Positions 24,794 to 32,693 of a DNA stretch of 42,246 nt are shown here, one piece after another. Source of the DNA: JBFXJF01 sp050175155 (lineage in GTDB: Bacteria > Bacillota > Bacilli > Tepidibacillales > Tepidibacillaceae); the NCBI GenBank assembly GCA_050175155.1, contig JBFXJF010000022.1:1-42246 (forward strand), in the 5' to 3' direction. Every line of letters starts with the position of its first letter. The stretch's first letter is position 1. The notes beneath the pieces are model-generated. The model ran no database searches. It saw only the letters and a list, made by a program, of their open reading frames with translations, and was not told where the DNA came from. The position numbers and the translations under genes are program-made.

Positions 24794-25534
24794 ATGCTTA
24801 ATTCAAAGGTTGCAGTTGTAACTGGTGCATCAAGAGGTATTGGAAGAGAGATTGTTTTAACTTTAGCTAAAGCTGGAGCAAATGTGGTTATCAATTATAT
24901 GGGCAATAAGGATTTAGCTGAAGAAGTAGCCGTAGAAGTTAGACAAATGGGAAGAGATGCATTAGTTATCAAGGCTGACGTATCTAATAGTGAAGAAGTT
25001 GAGAATTTAGTATCAAAGACACTTGAGTATTTCGGGAAAATAGACATCCTCGTTAATAATGCAGGTATAACCAGAGATAATCTGATTATTCGAATGAAGG
25101 AAGATGATTGGGATAAAGTTATAGATACCAACCTAAAAAGTGTCTTTCTTACTAGTAAAGCTATAAGTAAAATAATGATAAAACAACGAGAAGGTAAAAT
25201 TATAAATATTTCTTCTGTTGTAGCTACACTAGGAAATGCAGGACAGGCTAATTATGTAGCAGCTAAGGCGGGCGTAATTGGTCTTACCAAAACACTAGCA
25301 AGGGAATTAGCTCCAAGAGGAATTAATGTAAATGCTGTTGCTCCTGGTTTTATCCAAACTGATATGACCGCTAATCTATCGGATATCATTAAAGATAAAC
25401 TACTTGAGCAGATTCCTTTAGGAAGATTAGGTCAAGCTAAGGATATTGCAAATATTGTTAAGTTTTTAGTAACGGATGAGGCTAGTTATATGACAGGTCA
25501 AGTAATTCATGTTGATGGTGGCATTGTAATGTAA
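24794..25534 (+). CDS. fabG: 3-oxoacyl-ACP reductase
   Basis: This short-chain dehydrogenase reduces 3-oxoacyl-ACP with NADPH. It carries the cofactor motif TGASRGIG (residues 10-17), NNAG, the catalytic Ser in INISSVV, and Tyr/Lys in YVAAKAG. The C-terminal TGQVIHVDGGIVM is family-typical. The length is 246 residues. The ribosome site lies in the end of fabD (AAAGGCGGTGAATCAG). Confidence 0.96.
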   Translation: MLNSKVAVVTGASRGIGREIVLTLAKAGANVVINYMGNKDLAEEVAVEVRQMGRDALVIKADVSNSEEVENLVSKTLEYFGKIDILVNNAGITRDNLIIRMKEDDWDKVIDTNLKSVFLTSKAISKIMIKQREGKIINISSVVATLGNAGQANYVAAKAGVIGLTKTLARELAPRGINVNAVAPGFIQTDMTANLSDIIKDKLLEQIPLGRLGQAKDIANIVKFLVTDEASYMTGQVIHVDGGIVM

Positions 25535-25585
25535 CTGGAATTTTTCATAGTTATCCATTATAATATTTGAGAGGAGGTGAAGGCT

Positions 25586-25819
25586 ATGACAGATATATTT
25601 GAAAGTGTTAAAAAGATTATCTTAGACCGTTTAGACGTAGAGGAAGAGAAAATTACTTTAGAAGCTACCTTCAAAGAGGATTTAGGGGCTGACTCTTTAG
25701 ATATCGTTGAGTTAGTAATGGAAATCGAAGATGAATTTGATATCGAGATTGCTGATGAAGATGCAGAGAATATAGTAACTGTTGGAAATGCAGTTGAGTA
25801 CATAAAAACTCGCCAATAA
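25586..25819 (+). CDS. acpP: acyl carrier protein
   Basis: The 77-residue acidic four-helix protein carries the growing acyl chain on 4'-phosphopantetheine. Ser37 in the DSL motif (LGADSLDIVELVMEIEDEF) is the attachment site. ATG at 25586 is used with GAGGAGGTGA at 25571-25580; a GTG at 25577 lies within that site. The very strong ribosome site and a terminator just downstream fit the high ACP amounts cells need. Confidence 0.97.
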   Translation: MTDIFESVKKIILDRLDVEEEKITLEATFKEDLGADSLDIVELVMEIEDEFDIEIADEDAENIVTVGNAVEYIKTRQ

Positions 25820-25829
25820 TAACTAACAG

Positions 25830-25867
25830 AAGTCCCGTAGGAGATTATATTGAAAACGGGACTTTCT
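25830..25867 (+). terminator. internal terminator between acpP and fabF
   Basis: AAGTCCCGT at 25830-25838 pairs perfectly with ACGGGACTT at 25856-25864, followed by a short T-rich tail (TTTCTCT). The loop is 17 bases. It could end most transcripts after acpP and leave partial read-through into fabF. Confidence 0.65.
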
Positions 25868-25936
25868 CTACATTTATCGAGAAAAATATATTTTAGCAAT
25901 AATAATTGTTAATATAATTTTGTGGGGTGCGTTTTT

Positions 25937-27178
25937 ATGAAAAAAAGAGTCGTTGTGACAGGGATTGGTGTTATTTCTCCTGTAGGTAATGATATAGATA
26001 CGTTTTGGGATTCAATTATTACTGGTAAATCTGGCGTTGATAAAATTACACAATTTGATACAACAGACTATCCTGTAAAGATTGCAGCTGAGGTTAAAAA
26101 TTTTAATCCAGAACAATATATTGAGAAAAAAGAAATAAGAAGAATGGATAAATTTACGCATTTTGCTATAGCTGCAGCGAAAATGGCTGTTGAAGATGCT
26201 GAATTAAAAATAGATAGCTCTAACGCAGAAAGAATAGGGGTTTATATAGGATCTGGAATAGGTGGACTTCATACAATTGAGGAACAACATAAGGTTTTAC
26301 TAGAAAAAGGTCCGAGACGGATAACTCCATTTTTTATACCGATGTTAATTAGTAATATGGCTTCTGGACAAGTTTCGATTGTTACTGGAGCAAAAGGTCC
26401 AAACTATGCGCCAGTATCTGCTTGTGCTACTGGAACACATGCAATTGGTGATGCATTTATGATGATTGCGCGTGAGGATGCTGATGTTATGATATGTGGT
26501 GGTGCTGAGGCATCGATTACACCACTTGCTGTTGCTGGATTTTCCTCAATGAGAGCACTCTCTTCAAGAAATGAAGATCCGAAAAAAGCGAGTCGCCCCT
26601 TTGATAAGGATCGAGATGGGTTTGTAATGGGCGAAGGTTCTGGAATATTAATTTTGGAATCCTTAGAACATGCAAAAAGTAGAAATGCAAAGATTTATGC
26701 TGAAGTTATTGGCTATGGTGCCTCTGGTGATGCTTATCATTTAACAGCCCCAGCTCCAGAGGGTGAAGGTGCATCAAGAGCGATGAAAATAGCCCTAGAT
26801 CGTGCGAAAATAAAGCCAGAGGAAGTCGATTATATCAATGCTCATGGCACATCAACTGAGATAAACGATAAATTCGAAACAATGGCAGTGAAAGTAACCT
26901 TTGGTAACCATGTTAATAAATTAGCTGTTAGTTCTACAAAAGGGGTAACAGGTCATTTATTAGGAGCAGCTGGTGCTGTTGAAGGAATCATTATTGCCTT
27001 AGCGCTTAAGAATGGAATCATTCCCCCAACAATAAATTATGAAACAAAAGATCCGGAATGTGATCTTGATTATGTTCCTAATCAAGCCCGCGAAAAGGAT
27101 ATCCAGATTGCAATGTCTAACTCATTAGGATTTGGCGGACATAATGCTTCAATAATAATGAAAAAATACCAAAACTAA
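25937..27178 (+). CDS. fabF: 3-oxoacyl-ACP synthase II
   Basis: FabF elongates acyl-ACP by condensation with malonyl-ACP. Cys163 in VSACATGTHAIG, the His in NAHGTSTEIND and the His in KGVTGHLLGAAGA form the Cys-His-His active site. SNSLGFGGHNASIIMKK ends the protein. It has 413 residues. ATG at 25937 follows GGGGTG; the frame could open at 25922, but that includes the ribosome site. A TATAAT at 25913-25918 may give an extra promoter after the acpP terminator, though its -35 is poor. Confidence 0.96.
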   Translation: MKKRVVVTGIGVISPVGNDIDTFWDSIITGKSGVDKITQFDTTDYPVKIAAEVKNFNPEQYIEKKEIRRMDKFTHFAIAAAKMAVEDAELKIDSSNAERIGVYIGSGIGGLHTIEEQHKVLLEKGPRRITPFFIPMLISNMASGQVSIVTGAKGPNYAPVSACATGTHAIGDAFMMIAREDADVMICGGAEASITPLAVAGFSSMRALSSRNEDPKKASRPFDKDRDGFVMGEGSGILILESLEHAKSRNAKIYAEVIGYGASGDAYHLTAPAPEGEGASRAMKIALDRAKIKPEEVDYINAHGTSTEINDKFETMAVKVTFGNHVNKLAVSSTKGVTGHLLGAAGAVEGIIIALALKNGIIPPTINYETKDPECDLDYVPNQAREKDIQIAMSNSLGFGGHNASIIMKKYQN

Positions 27179-27198
27179 TTATGGCGGTGAACTAGGTG

Positions 27199-27891
27199 AT
27201 GATAGATTATAAATTGCTTCAAGATACTTTAAATATACATTTTAGTGATTTAAAGTATTTAAAACAAGCATTTACTCATTCATCATATATCAATGAAGTT
27301 AAAAATAAGGGTTATCAAGATAATGAAAGACTTGAATTTTTAGGTGATGCTGTACTAGAGCTTACTGTTTCGGATTATCTCTTTAGAAATTTCCCTGAAC
27401 TAACGGAGGGGGAGATGACTAAGTTAAGAGCTGCTATTGTATGTGAGTCTTCATTAGTTGAAATTGCTGAATCACTAAATTTTGGTGACTATGTTTTATT
27501 AGGTAAAGGTGAAGAGGGTTCGGGAGGTAGAAAACGTCCAGCTTTATTAGCGGACGTTTTCGAGGCATTTATTGGCGCTCTATACCTTGAGAAAGGTATA
27601 GAAGTGTTAAAGGAATTTTTTGAAGCTCATGTATTTCCTAGAATTAGCCATGGTTTCTATAATCAATCACAAGATTATAAAAGTCAGTTACAAGAGCATG
27701 TTCGACAAAAAAGCCAAGATCTAATTAACTATAGTACAGTTGGCGAGATTGGTCCATCTCATGATGTAGAATTTCATGTAGAAGTTTCTGTTGGTGGAAA
27801 TGTTGTTGGTAAAGGAATAGGAAGAAGCAAAAAAGAATCCGAACAAAAGGCTGCCCAGCAGGCATTGATAAAGTTAGGAATTATTAAATAA
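27199..27891 (+). CDS. rnc: ribonuclease III
   Basis: RNase III cuts double-stranded RNA in rRNA processing and mRNA control. The 230-residue protein has the nuclease signature NERLEFLGDAVLELTVSDYLF and the second acidic site in LLADVFEAFIGALYLEKG. A C-terminal double-stranded-RNA-binding domain runs from about residue 155 (DYKSQLQEHVRQ to KKESEQKAAQQALIKLG). ATG at 27199 is preferred over the adjoining GTG at 27196 for spacing from GGCGGTGA. It follows fabF closely. In Bacillus smc and ftsY would come next; here they are absent. Confidence 0.96.
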   Translation: MIDYKLLQDTLNIHFSDLKYLKQAFTHSSYINEVKNKGYQDNERLEFLGDAVLELTVSDYLFRNFPELTEGEMTKLRAAIVCESSLVEIAESLNFGDYVLLGKGEEGSGGRKRPALLADVFEAFIGALYLEKGIEVLKEFFEAHVFPRISHGFYNQSQDYKSQLQEHVRQKSQDLINYSTVGEIGPSHDVEFHVEVSVGGNVVGKGIGRSKKESEQKAAQQALIKLGIIK

Positions 27892-27914
27892 AATTTAGAA
27901 TCTGGTAAAAAATC

Positions 27915-27939
27915 AACCAATATATGGGTTGGTTTTTTA
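27915..27939 (+). terminator. terminator after rnc
   Basis: AACCAA at 27915-27920 pairs with TTGGTT at 27929-27934, followed by a run of T. It closes the fab-rnc unit. Confidence 0.75.
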
Positions 27940-28005
27940 TTTGTTAATTATGGATAAATAAATAAATACTGCAAATAATTATAAGGAAGATAAGAGGTGA
28001 GATAA

Positions 28006-28464
28006 ATGGATAGCAAAGAATTTGATAGCATGAGAAGAATTCTGAATGGCGAAAAAATGGCCTCAAGCATTCTAGAGACATACTTTAAGGACATAGACGA
28101 CCAAGAATTAAAAAAATCAATGATTAAATGGACTAATAATCACAAACAAAATGCAATTAGAATATCTTCTTATTTGATGGAAAACGGTATATCACCTAAA
28201 GAAAATTTAGGGGTTGGAAGATTGCTTGCAAAAACGAAAGCGAGAATTAACACATTAAGAAATTCAGAACCATTAGATATTTTACGTGAAATATATGATG
28301 GTGAGGATAAAGGTATCGAAAGATCAGTTCAAATTACTAAGAATAACTTATCGGAAAATGGTACACAGATGATCGAAGAAATATTTAGCATTGATCATGA
28401 CAACTTAAAAGAAATTAAAGAACATATAACCAAATACGAAGAAGAAAACAATCAACCTATGTAA
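28006..28464 (+). CDS. ferritin-like helical-bundle protein (DUF2383-like)
   Basis: The 152-residue, almost wholly alpha-helical, charged protein has no signal peptide. Its two halves look alike: RILNGEKMASSILE with a later KWTNNHKQNA, and EIYDGEDKGIERSV with a later FSIDHDNLKEI. Each half offers a Glu on one helix and a His on the next, as in ferritin/rubrerythrin bundles and the DUF2383 family. I infer a four-helix bundle that may bind metal; it lacks the full ExxH set of a diiron site. The ATG follows AAGAGGTGAG. Its stop codon lies in the loop of a perfect 14-base inverted repeat shared with the converging kinase gene. Confidence 0.55.
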   Translation: MDSKEFDSMRRILNGEKMASSILETYFKDIDDQELKKSMIKWTNNHKQNAIRISSYLMENGISPKENLGVGRLLAKTKARINTLRNSEPLDILREIYDGEDKGIERSVQITKNNLSENGTQMIEEIFSIDHDNLKEIKEHITKYEEENNQPM

Positions 28465-28480
28465 AAATAGGTTGATTGTT
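28447..28480. terminator. 14-base inverted repeat across two converging stop codons
   Basis: AACAATCAACCTAT at 28447-28460 and ATAGGTTGATTGTT at 28467-28480 are perfect complements with a 6-base loop. The hairpin spans the last codons and stops of the ferritin-like gene (+) and the kinase gene (-). On the minus strand TTTTCTTCTTC follows, which supports termination in that direction. On the + strand no T-run follows. Confidence 0.6.
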
Positions 28481-29827
28481 CGCTGGCAGAGTTATTTCAA
28501 ATATTGCACCTTTTTCAATTCCATTGTAAGCTATTATATTTCCCTTATGAGCTTCTACAATAGCTTTTGTTATTGAAAGACCGATACCAGTCTGCCCTTT
28601 TTTACCTTTATAAAAACGCTCAAATACTTTATTTTCTTCGCCATTACGCAATCCAGGACCATCATCCATAATCCTAATAGTGGCGTGAATAATATCTGAA
28701 CTTCCTTCTATAGTTATTTTATCTTTAGCATATCTAATAGAATTATCTAGAATGTTAGTCAATGCTTTTATTAATTTCTCATTATCAAATAGTGCTACTA
28801 TATTTAAATCATTACCATATTGAATTACTATGTTATGTTTTAAAGCTACAGAATTAACATTCTTTATAGATTTGTTAATAATTTCGTCTAGATTACTTAA
28901 TTGTAGGTTAAAAGTTTCCTCGGTATTTTCTAATTTTGACAAATAAATAATTTCATCTACTATCTTCTTGAGTTTTTGGCTTTCTTCGATGATTATTTCT
29001 AAACTATCGCTAGTTTCTTTTTTTCCTTCAATTATTCCTTCCTTAATTCCCTCAGCATTACCTTGTATTGACATTAATGGTGTCTTTAATTCATGTGAAA
29101 CGTTTTGAAAGAAATTCCTTTGATTTTCATCATAAATTCTCAGTTTATCAATCATTTGACTAAAACTATTTGCTAGCTCTTCTATTTCATCACCAGTTTT
29201 AAAATTAATACGATAATTTGTTTTTTTAATTCGATAGTTTATCATAGCATTCATTAACTCAATAATTGGTTTTGTAAGATTTCTTTTTAACAAGTATCCT
29301 ACTAATAATGCCATGCCGCCAGCTATTAGTAGACTTATTGCCTGAGTACCAATCATTAAGTTATTTAAATCTTTAATTCCCTTTATTTTCGTAAATAGTA
29401 TTACATAACCTTTAGTTTCATTTGAAGTGTTATATATTGGAGTTCTTACAGTAACATAATCTTTTTTATTGTCTAAGATTGCGAGACTCCTATAATTATC
29501 ATATTCATCTTTATCAATATTGGTATATATTAATTTTTTATCATCGTTAATAATAATAATGTTAGAGTCAACATACTTGCTTGCTACTGCAATTCTTTGA
29601 TTATTAACGAATCTTTCTCTAATTTTGATATCATCTAAAGGTACATTTTTATATAGGTTAGCAATTACTAAACCTTCTAGCTTTAGTTGATCTTTTGTAT
29701 TATTTATTAAATATTTTTGTGATAATAGATTGAAAGAGCCTAATGTAACTGAGATTGTAATAATAATTAGAAAAAAATATGTAATGAAAATTTTTGTTCC
29801 AATTTTAATCTTCAACTTTATAGCCAA
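28457..29827 (-). CDS. sensor histidine kinase
   Basis: This 456-residue membrane kinase has a first helix at about residues 12-34 and an extracytoplasmic sensor domain of about 120 residues (35-155). A second helix (about 158-180) and a HAMP linker follow. The HisKA box has the phospho-acceptor His245 in NVSHELKTPLMSI. The ATPase domain has DNSIRYAKD (N box), MDDGPGL and GQTGIGLSITKAIV (G boxes). The start is uncertain: TTG at 29827 overlaps the regulator gene by 23 bases, and a second TTG lies 12 bases further in. The sensor domain is not recognisable by eye. It pairs with the regulator upstream. Confidence 0.9.
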   Translation of the reverse strand: MAIKLKIKIGTKIFITYFFLIIITISVTLGSFNLLSQKYLINNTKDQLKLEGLVIANLYKNVPLDDIKIRERFVNNQRIAVASKYVDSNIIIINDDKKLIYTNIDKDEYDNYRSLAILDNKKDYVTVRTPIYNTSNETKGYVILFTKIKGIKDLNNLMIGTQAISLLIAGGMALLVGYLLKRNLTKPIIELMNAMINYRIKKTNYRINFKTGDEIEELANSFSQMIDKLRIYDENQRNFFQNVSHELKTPLMSIQGNAEGIKEGIIEGKKETSDSLEIIIEESQKLKKIVDEIIYLSKLENTEETFNLQLSNLDEIINKSIKNVNSVALKHNIVIQYGNDLNIVALFDNEKLIKALTNILDNSIRYAKDKITIEGSSDIIHATIRIMDDGPGLRNGEENKVFERFYKGKKGQTGIGLSITKAIVEAHKGNIIAYNGIEKGAIFEITLPANNQPIFT

Positions 29828-30485
29828 ACCCCCATACTGTGATTATTTCAACAGCAGACTCTATATCCTTCAGTTTTTTTCTTATTCTTTTTATTAAGTC
29901 GTCTATCATTCTTTCTCCACCAATATAATCATAACCCCATACTTTCTCTAATAATACATCTCTAGTAAACGGTATATTCTTATTAAACACAAAAAATTCG
30001 AATAAGTCATATTCTTTGGTAGTGAACTCTATTTTTAGTTTACCTTTCTCGACGGATCTTCTTGTAGTGTATATTTTTAAGTCTTTTAATAGAATTACTT
30101 TATCTTCTTTATTTGTTTCATTTGAATCGATTCTTCTAAATATATTTTTTATTCTTACGACTAATTCTCTAGGGCTAAAAGGTTTTGTAAGATAGTCATC
30201 TCCCCCAATTTCTAAGCCTAGAATTCTATCTAGTTCTTCATTTTTTGCTGAAATGAAGATAATAGGGATAGCACTATTTTTTCTAATATTTTTACATAGT
30301 TCCAAACCGTCTATATCTGGCATCATAATATCTATTATTAATAAATCTGGATTTAATCTCATAAATTCACTTATAACATTTTTGCCGTTTTCAAATAACG
30401 TTAATTTATATCCTTCATTTACTAAAAACTTACTTAAAATATCTCTGATATTTTTCTCGTCGTCAATGATAAAAATATGTTTCAA
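29805..30485 (-). CDS. OmpR-family response regulator
   Basis: The 226-residue regulator has a receiver domain with Asp8-Asp9, phospho-acceptor Asp52 in LLIIDIMMPDIDG, and the Lys in DDYLTKPFSPREL. A winged-helix DNA-binding domain at about 130-225 ends IITVWGFGYKVED. The start is TTG with GGTGGTG upstream. A promoter candidate lies at 30523-30551. It overlaps the kinase gene, so the two form one unit. The secreted protein at 30595-31128 just upstream on the same strand is a plausible target or sensor partner. Confidence 0.93.
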   Translation of the reverse strand: MKHIFIIDDEKNIRDILSKFLVNEGYKLTLFENGKNVISEFMRLNPDLLIIDIMMPDIDGLELCKNIRKNSAIPIIFISAKNEELDRILGLEIGGDDYLTKPFSPRELVVRIKNIFRRIDSNETNKEDKVILLKDLKIYTTRRSVEKGKLKIEFTTKEYDLFEFFVFNKNIPFTRDVLLEKVWGYDYIGGERMIDDLIKRIRKKLKDIESAVEIITVWGFGYKVED

Positions 30486-30522
30486 AGATTAACACCACCA
30501 ATCTTTAATTGTTGATATTATG

Positions 30523-30551
30523 ATTATATCGCATAAATATGAATATAAAAA
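30523..30551 (-). promoter_or_regulatory. candidate promoter of the two-component system
   Basis: On the minus strand a perfect TATAAT (complement of 30523-30528) is preceded at 17 bases by a weak TTTTTA. It would start about 30 bases before the regulator's TTG. It sits directly beside the terminator of the upstream secreted-protein gene, so the pair has its own start. Confidence 0.45.
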
Positions 30552-30596
30552 TAAATTAAGCTCCTAATAATTAATATACTAGGAGCTTAATTTATT
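30550..30596 (-). terminator. terminator of the secreted-protein gene
   Basis: AATAAATTAAGCTCCTA at 30550-30566 and TAGGAGCTTAATTTATT at 30580-30596 are perfect 17-base complements around a 13-base loop. On the minus strand ATTTATTTTTATATTC follows. The gene's stop codon touches its edge. Confidence 0.8.
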
Positions 30597-31128
30597 ATCT
30601 AGATAATATGTCTATTATATTATCATAGATAATGAGTTTTTGTTCTGTAAGTTGATTAATTGAATCAGTTAGATTAATTGTAGTATTAATATGTTCTTGA
30701 GCTACATCTAACTCATTATTCTTTATGCTTTGGTTAAATAAGTCTCTTTCGGTTTTAATCTGTTCCCTGAATACTGTGATTTGATTATTGATTATTTTTA
30801 TCTCTTTGCTAACGTCTCTTGCACTTTTTAAAGCTTCAAAGTCGCTAATTTCGTAAGCTGCAAGGGTTAAATCTAATACAACATCTTTTTTTTCGGTTAA
30901 ATCAATCTTTAATTCATGTCCTTCAATTAATAAATCATTGATTATGTGGAACTCTTCTATAAATTCTTTTAGGGCAATAAATCTTGGATTACTTTTTGCA
31001 TCTTTTGATAAATCTAGCTCTTCAAAAAAATCGGTATTATTACCAACATTGGCTTGAGCAAAAGCAGAGGATGTTCCTCCAAGTAATATTAATCCTACTA
31101 CTAAAAATAATGTAACTAACTTACGCAT
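30595..31128 (-). CDS. secreted coiled-coil protein of unknown function
   Basis: The 177-residue product has a signal peptide (MRKLVTLFLVVGLILLGGTS, cleavage likely after AFA at residue 24). A helical, charged mature part of about 150 residues follows, without cysteines. Heptad-like stretches at about 80-175 (for example EIKIINNQITVFREQIKTER) suggest a coiled coil or helical hairpin. I recognise no family; the layout is reminiscent of periplasmic Spy/CpxP-type or spacer proteins, but no signature motif is present. AAAGGAGGAAT precedes the ATG. It lies upstream of a regulator-kinase pair on the same strand, with its own terminator. An envelope role sensed by that system is inferred. Confidence 0.65.
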   Translation of the reverse strand: MRKLVTLFLVVGLILLGGTSSAFAQANVGNNTDFFEELDLSKDAKSNPRFIALKEFIEEFHIINDLLIEGHELKIDLTEKKDVVLDLTLAAYEISDFEALKSARDVSKEIKIINNQITVFREQIKTERDLFNQSIKNNELDVAQEHINTTINLTDSINQLTEQKLIIYDNIIDILSR

Positions 31129-31213
31129 AAATTCATTCCTCCTTTGGTTTTGATGAGGCTATTATAGAAATAAATTATGGAATATTGATAATTATTTTGT
31201 GGAATAAATGTGT

Positions 31214-31230
31214 GAAATGCTAAGCGTTTC
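31214..31230. promoter_or_regulatory. operator-like palindrome upstream of the aldehyde dehydrogenase gene
   Basis: GAAATGCTAAGCGTTTC is an interrupted palindrome (7 of 8 matched pairs around a central A), 93 bases before the dehydrogenase start. A possible promoter (TTGCAT at 31247-31252, TATATT at 31270-31275, spacer 17) follows. It is of typical repressor-site size. The binding protein is unknown. Confidence 0.35.
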
Positions 31231-31322
31231 TTCAATTGCTATTTCATTGCATATGGTATCGGATTATAATATATTAACTCTAAGGGAATGAAAATAGATA
31301 ATAGATAAAGGGGTGTGCTGAA

Positions 31323-32693
31323 TTGGAAGGTATAAGCAATTTAATTAAGAAACAAAGAGAATATTTTAATTCTGGGAAAACACTTGATAGATTATTTCGG
31401 GTTAATAGTTTAAGAAGATTAAAAGAAGCTATAAAAGAAAACGAGCAACTAATTATAGAAGCATTGAAAATAGATTTAAATAAATCAGAATTCGAATCCT
31501 ACTTATCTGAAATTGGCTTTATTTATGAAGAGATTAATCATGCTATTTCTAACATACATAGATGGACTTCTTCAAAATCTGTAAGAACACCAATTACCCA
31601 TATTGGTTCAACTAGCCGTATCTATTACGAGCCATATGGACTAACGTTAATTATTTCGCCATGGAACTATCCATTTCAATTGGCAATAGCACCATTGATA
31701 GCTTCTATCTCAGCTGGAAACTGTGCTATTATTAAACCGTCGGAACTATCTCCTAATGTTTCGGAGATTACAAGAAAAATAATAGAAGTAGTTTTTGAGG
31801 AGAATTATGTTGCGGTAGTTGAAGGTGGGGTAGAAGTAAGTACTGCATTATTAAATGAAAGATTTGATTATATATTTTACACGGGTGGAACAAACGTAGG
31901 GAGAATTGTAATGGAGAAGGCAGCAAAAAATTTAACTCCAGTAACATTAGAACTAGGGGGCAAGAGTCCCTGCATTATCCATTATGATTCTGATATTAAA
32001 CTAGCAGCAAAGAGAATAGTATGGGGGAAGTTTTTAAATGCTGGCCAAACTTGTATAGCACCTGATTACTTATATGTTCATAAGGATATTAAAAACAAAC
32101 TTATCGAGTACATGAACTATTATATAACTGAATTTTATGGAACAGATTCAATAAATAATGAGGATTTTCCTAAGATTATTAATATAAAACATTTTGAACG
32201 CCTTAAGAATTTGCTGGAGGAAGGTAAAATATTAACTGGTGGTAAGTATGATGAACAGAAGTTAAAAATTGAGCCAACAATAATTGATCTGATAGATTGG
32301 GATGCTCCAGTAATGCAGGAAGAAATTTTTGGACCTATATTACCTATGATTGAATATACAGAAATAGATAGTGTTATTAATATGATAAACAATCATTCTA
32401 AACCATTAGCTTTATATATATTCTCTAATAATAGAAGTATTCAAGACAAAGTAGTGAGAAGTATTTCTTACGGTGGAGGATGTATTAATGATACGATTTA
32501 TCATATTGCCAACTTATATCTTCCTTTTGGTGGGGTAGGAAATAGCGGAATAGGAAGCTATCATGGAAAGAGTGGCTTTGAGACCTTCTCTCATAAGAAA
32601 AGCGTTCTAAAGCAGACCACTTTATTCGATATTCCGCTAAGATACCCATCAACAAAAAATGCATTAAAGATGGTAAAAATGTTTTTTAAGTAA
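31323..32693 (+). CDS. class 3 aldehyde dehydrogenase
   Basis: NAD(P)-dependent oxidation of aldehydes to acids. The 456-residue protein has the cofactor region ISPWNYPFQLAIAPLI and IKPSELSPN. FYTGGTNVGRIVMEKAAKNLTPV follows, then the general-base Glu in LELGGKSP and catalytic Cys in NAGQTCIAPDY. EEIFGPILP and PFGGVGNSGIG.YHGKSGFETFSH are C-terminal class 3 (long-chain/fatty aldehyde, YwdH-like) features. The start is TTG with AAAGGGGTG upstream. The substrate is not evident; class 3 enzymes often take medium-to-long-chain aldehydes. It ends overlapping the converging permease gene by 8 bases. Confidence 0.92.
   Translation: MEGISNLIKKQREYFNSGKTLDRLFRVNSLRRLKEAIKENEQLIIEALKIDLNKSEFESYLSEIGFIYEEINHAISNIHRWTSSKSVRTPITHIGSTSRIYYEPYGLTLIISPWNYPFQLAIAPLIASISAGNCAIIKPSELSPNVSEITRKIIEVVFEENYVAVVEGGVEVSTALLNERFDYIFYTGGTNVGRIVMEKAAKNLTPVTLELGGKSPCIIHYDSDIKLAAKRIVWGKFLNAGQTCIAPDYLYVHKDIKNKLIEYMNYYITEFYGTDSINNEDFPKIINIKHFERLKNLLEEGKILTGGKYDEQKLKIEPTIIDLIDWDAPVMQEEIFGPILPMIEYTEIDSVINMINNHSKPLALYIFSNNRSIQDKVVRSISYGGGCINDTIYHIANLYLPFGGVGNSGIGSYHGKSGFETFSHKKSVLKQTTLFDIPLRYPSTKNALKMVKMFFK

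Noticed and set aside
25558..25899. 113-codon minus-strand frame over acpP
   Set aside because: Ser/Ile-rich shadow of acpP and its terminator; no start signal.
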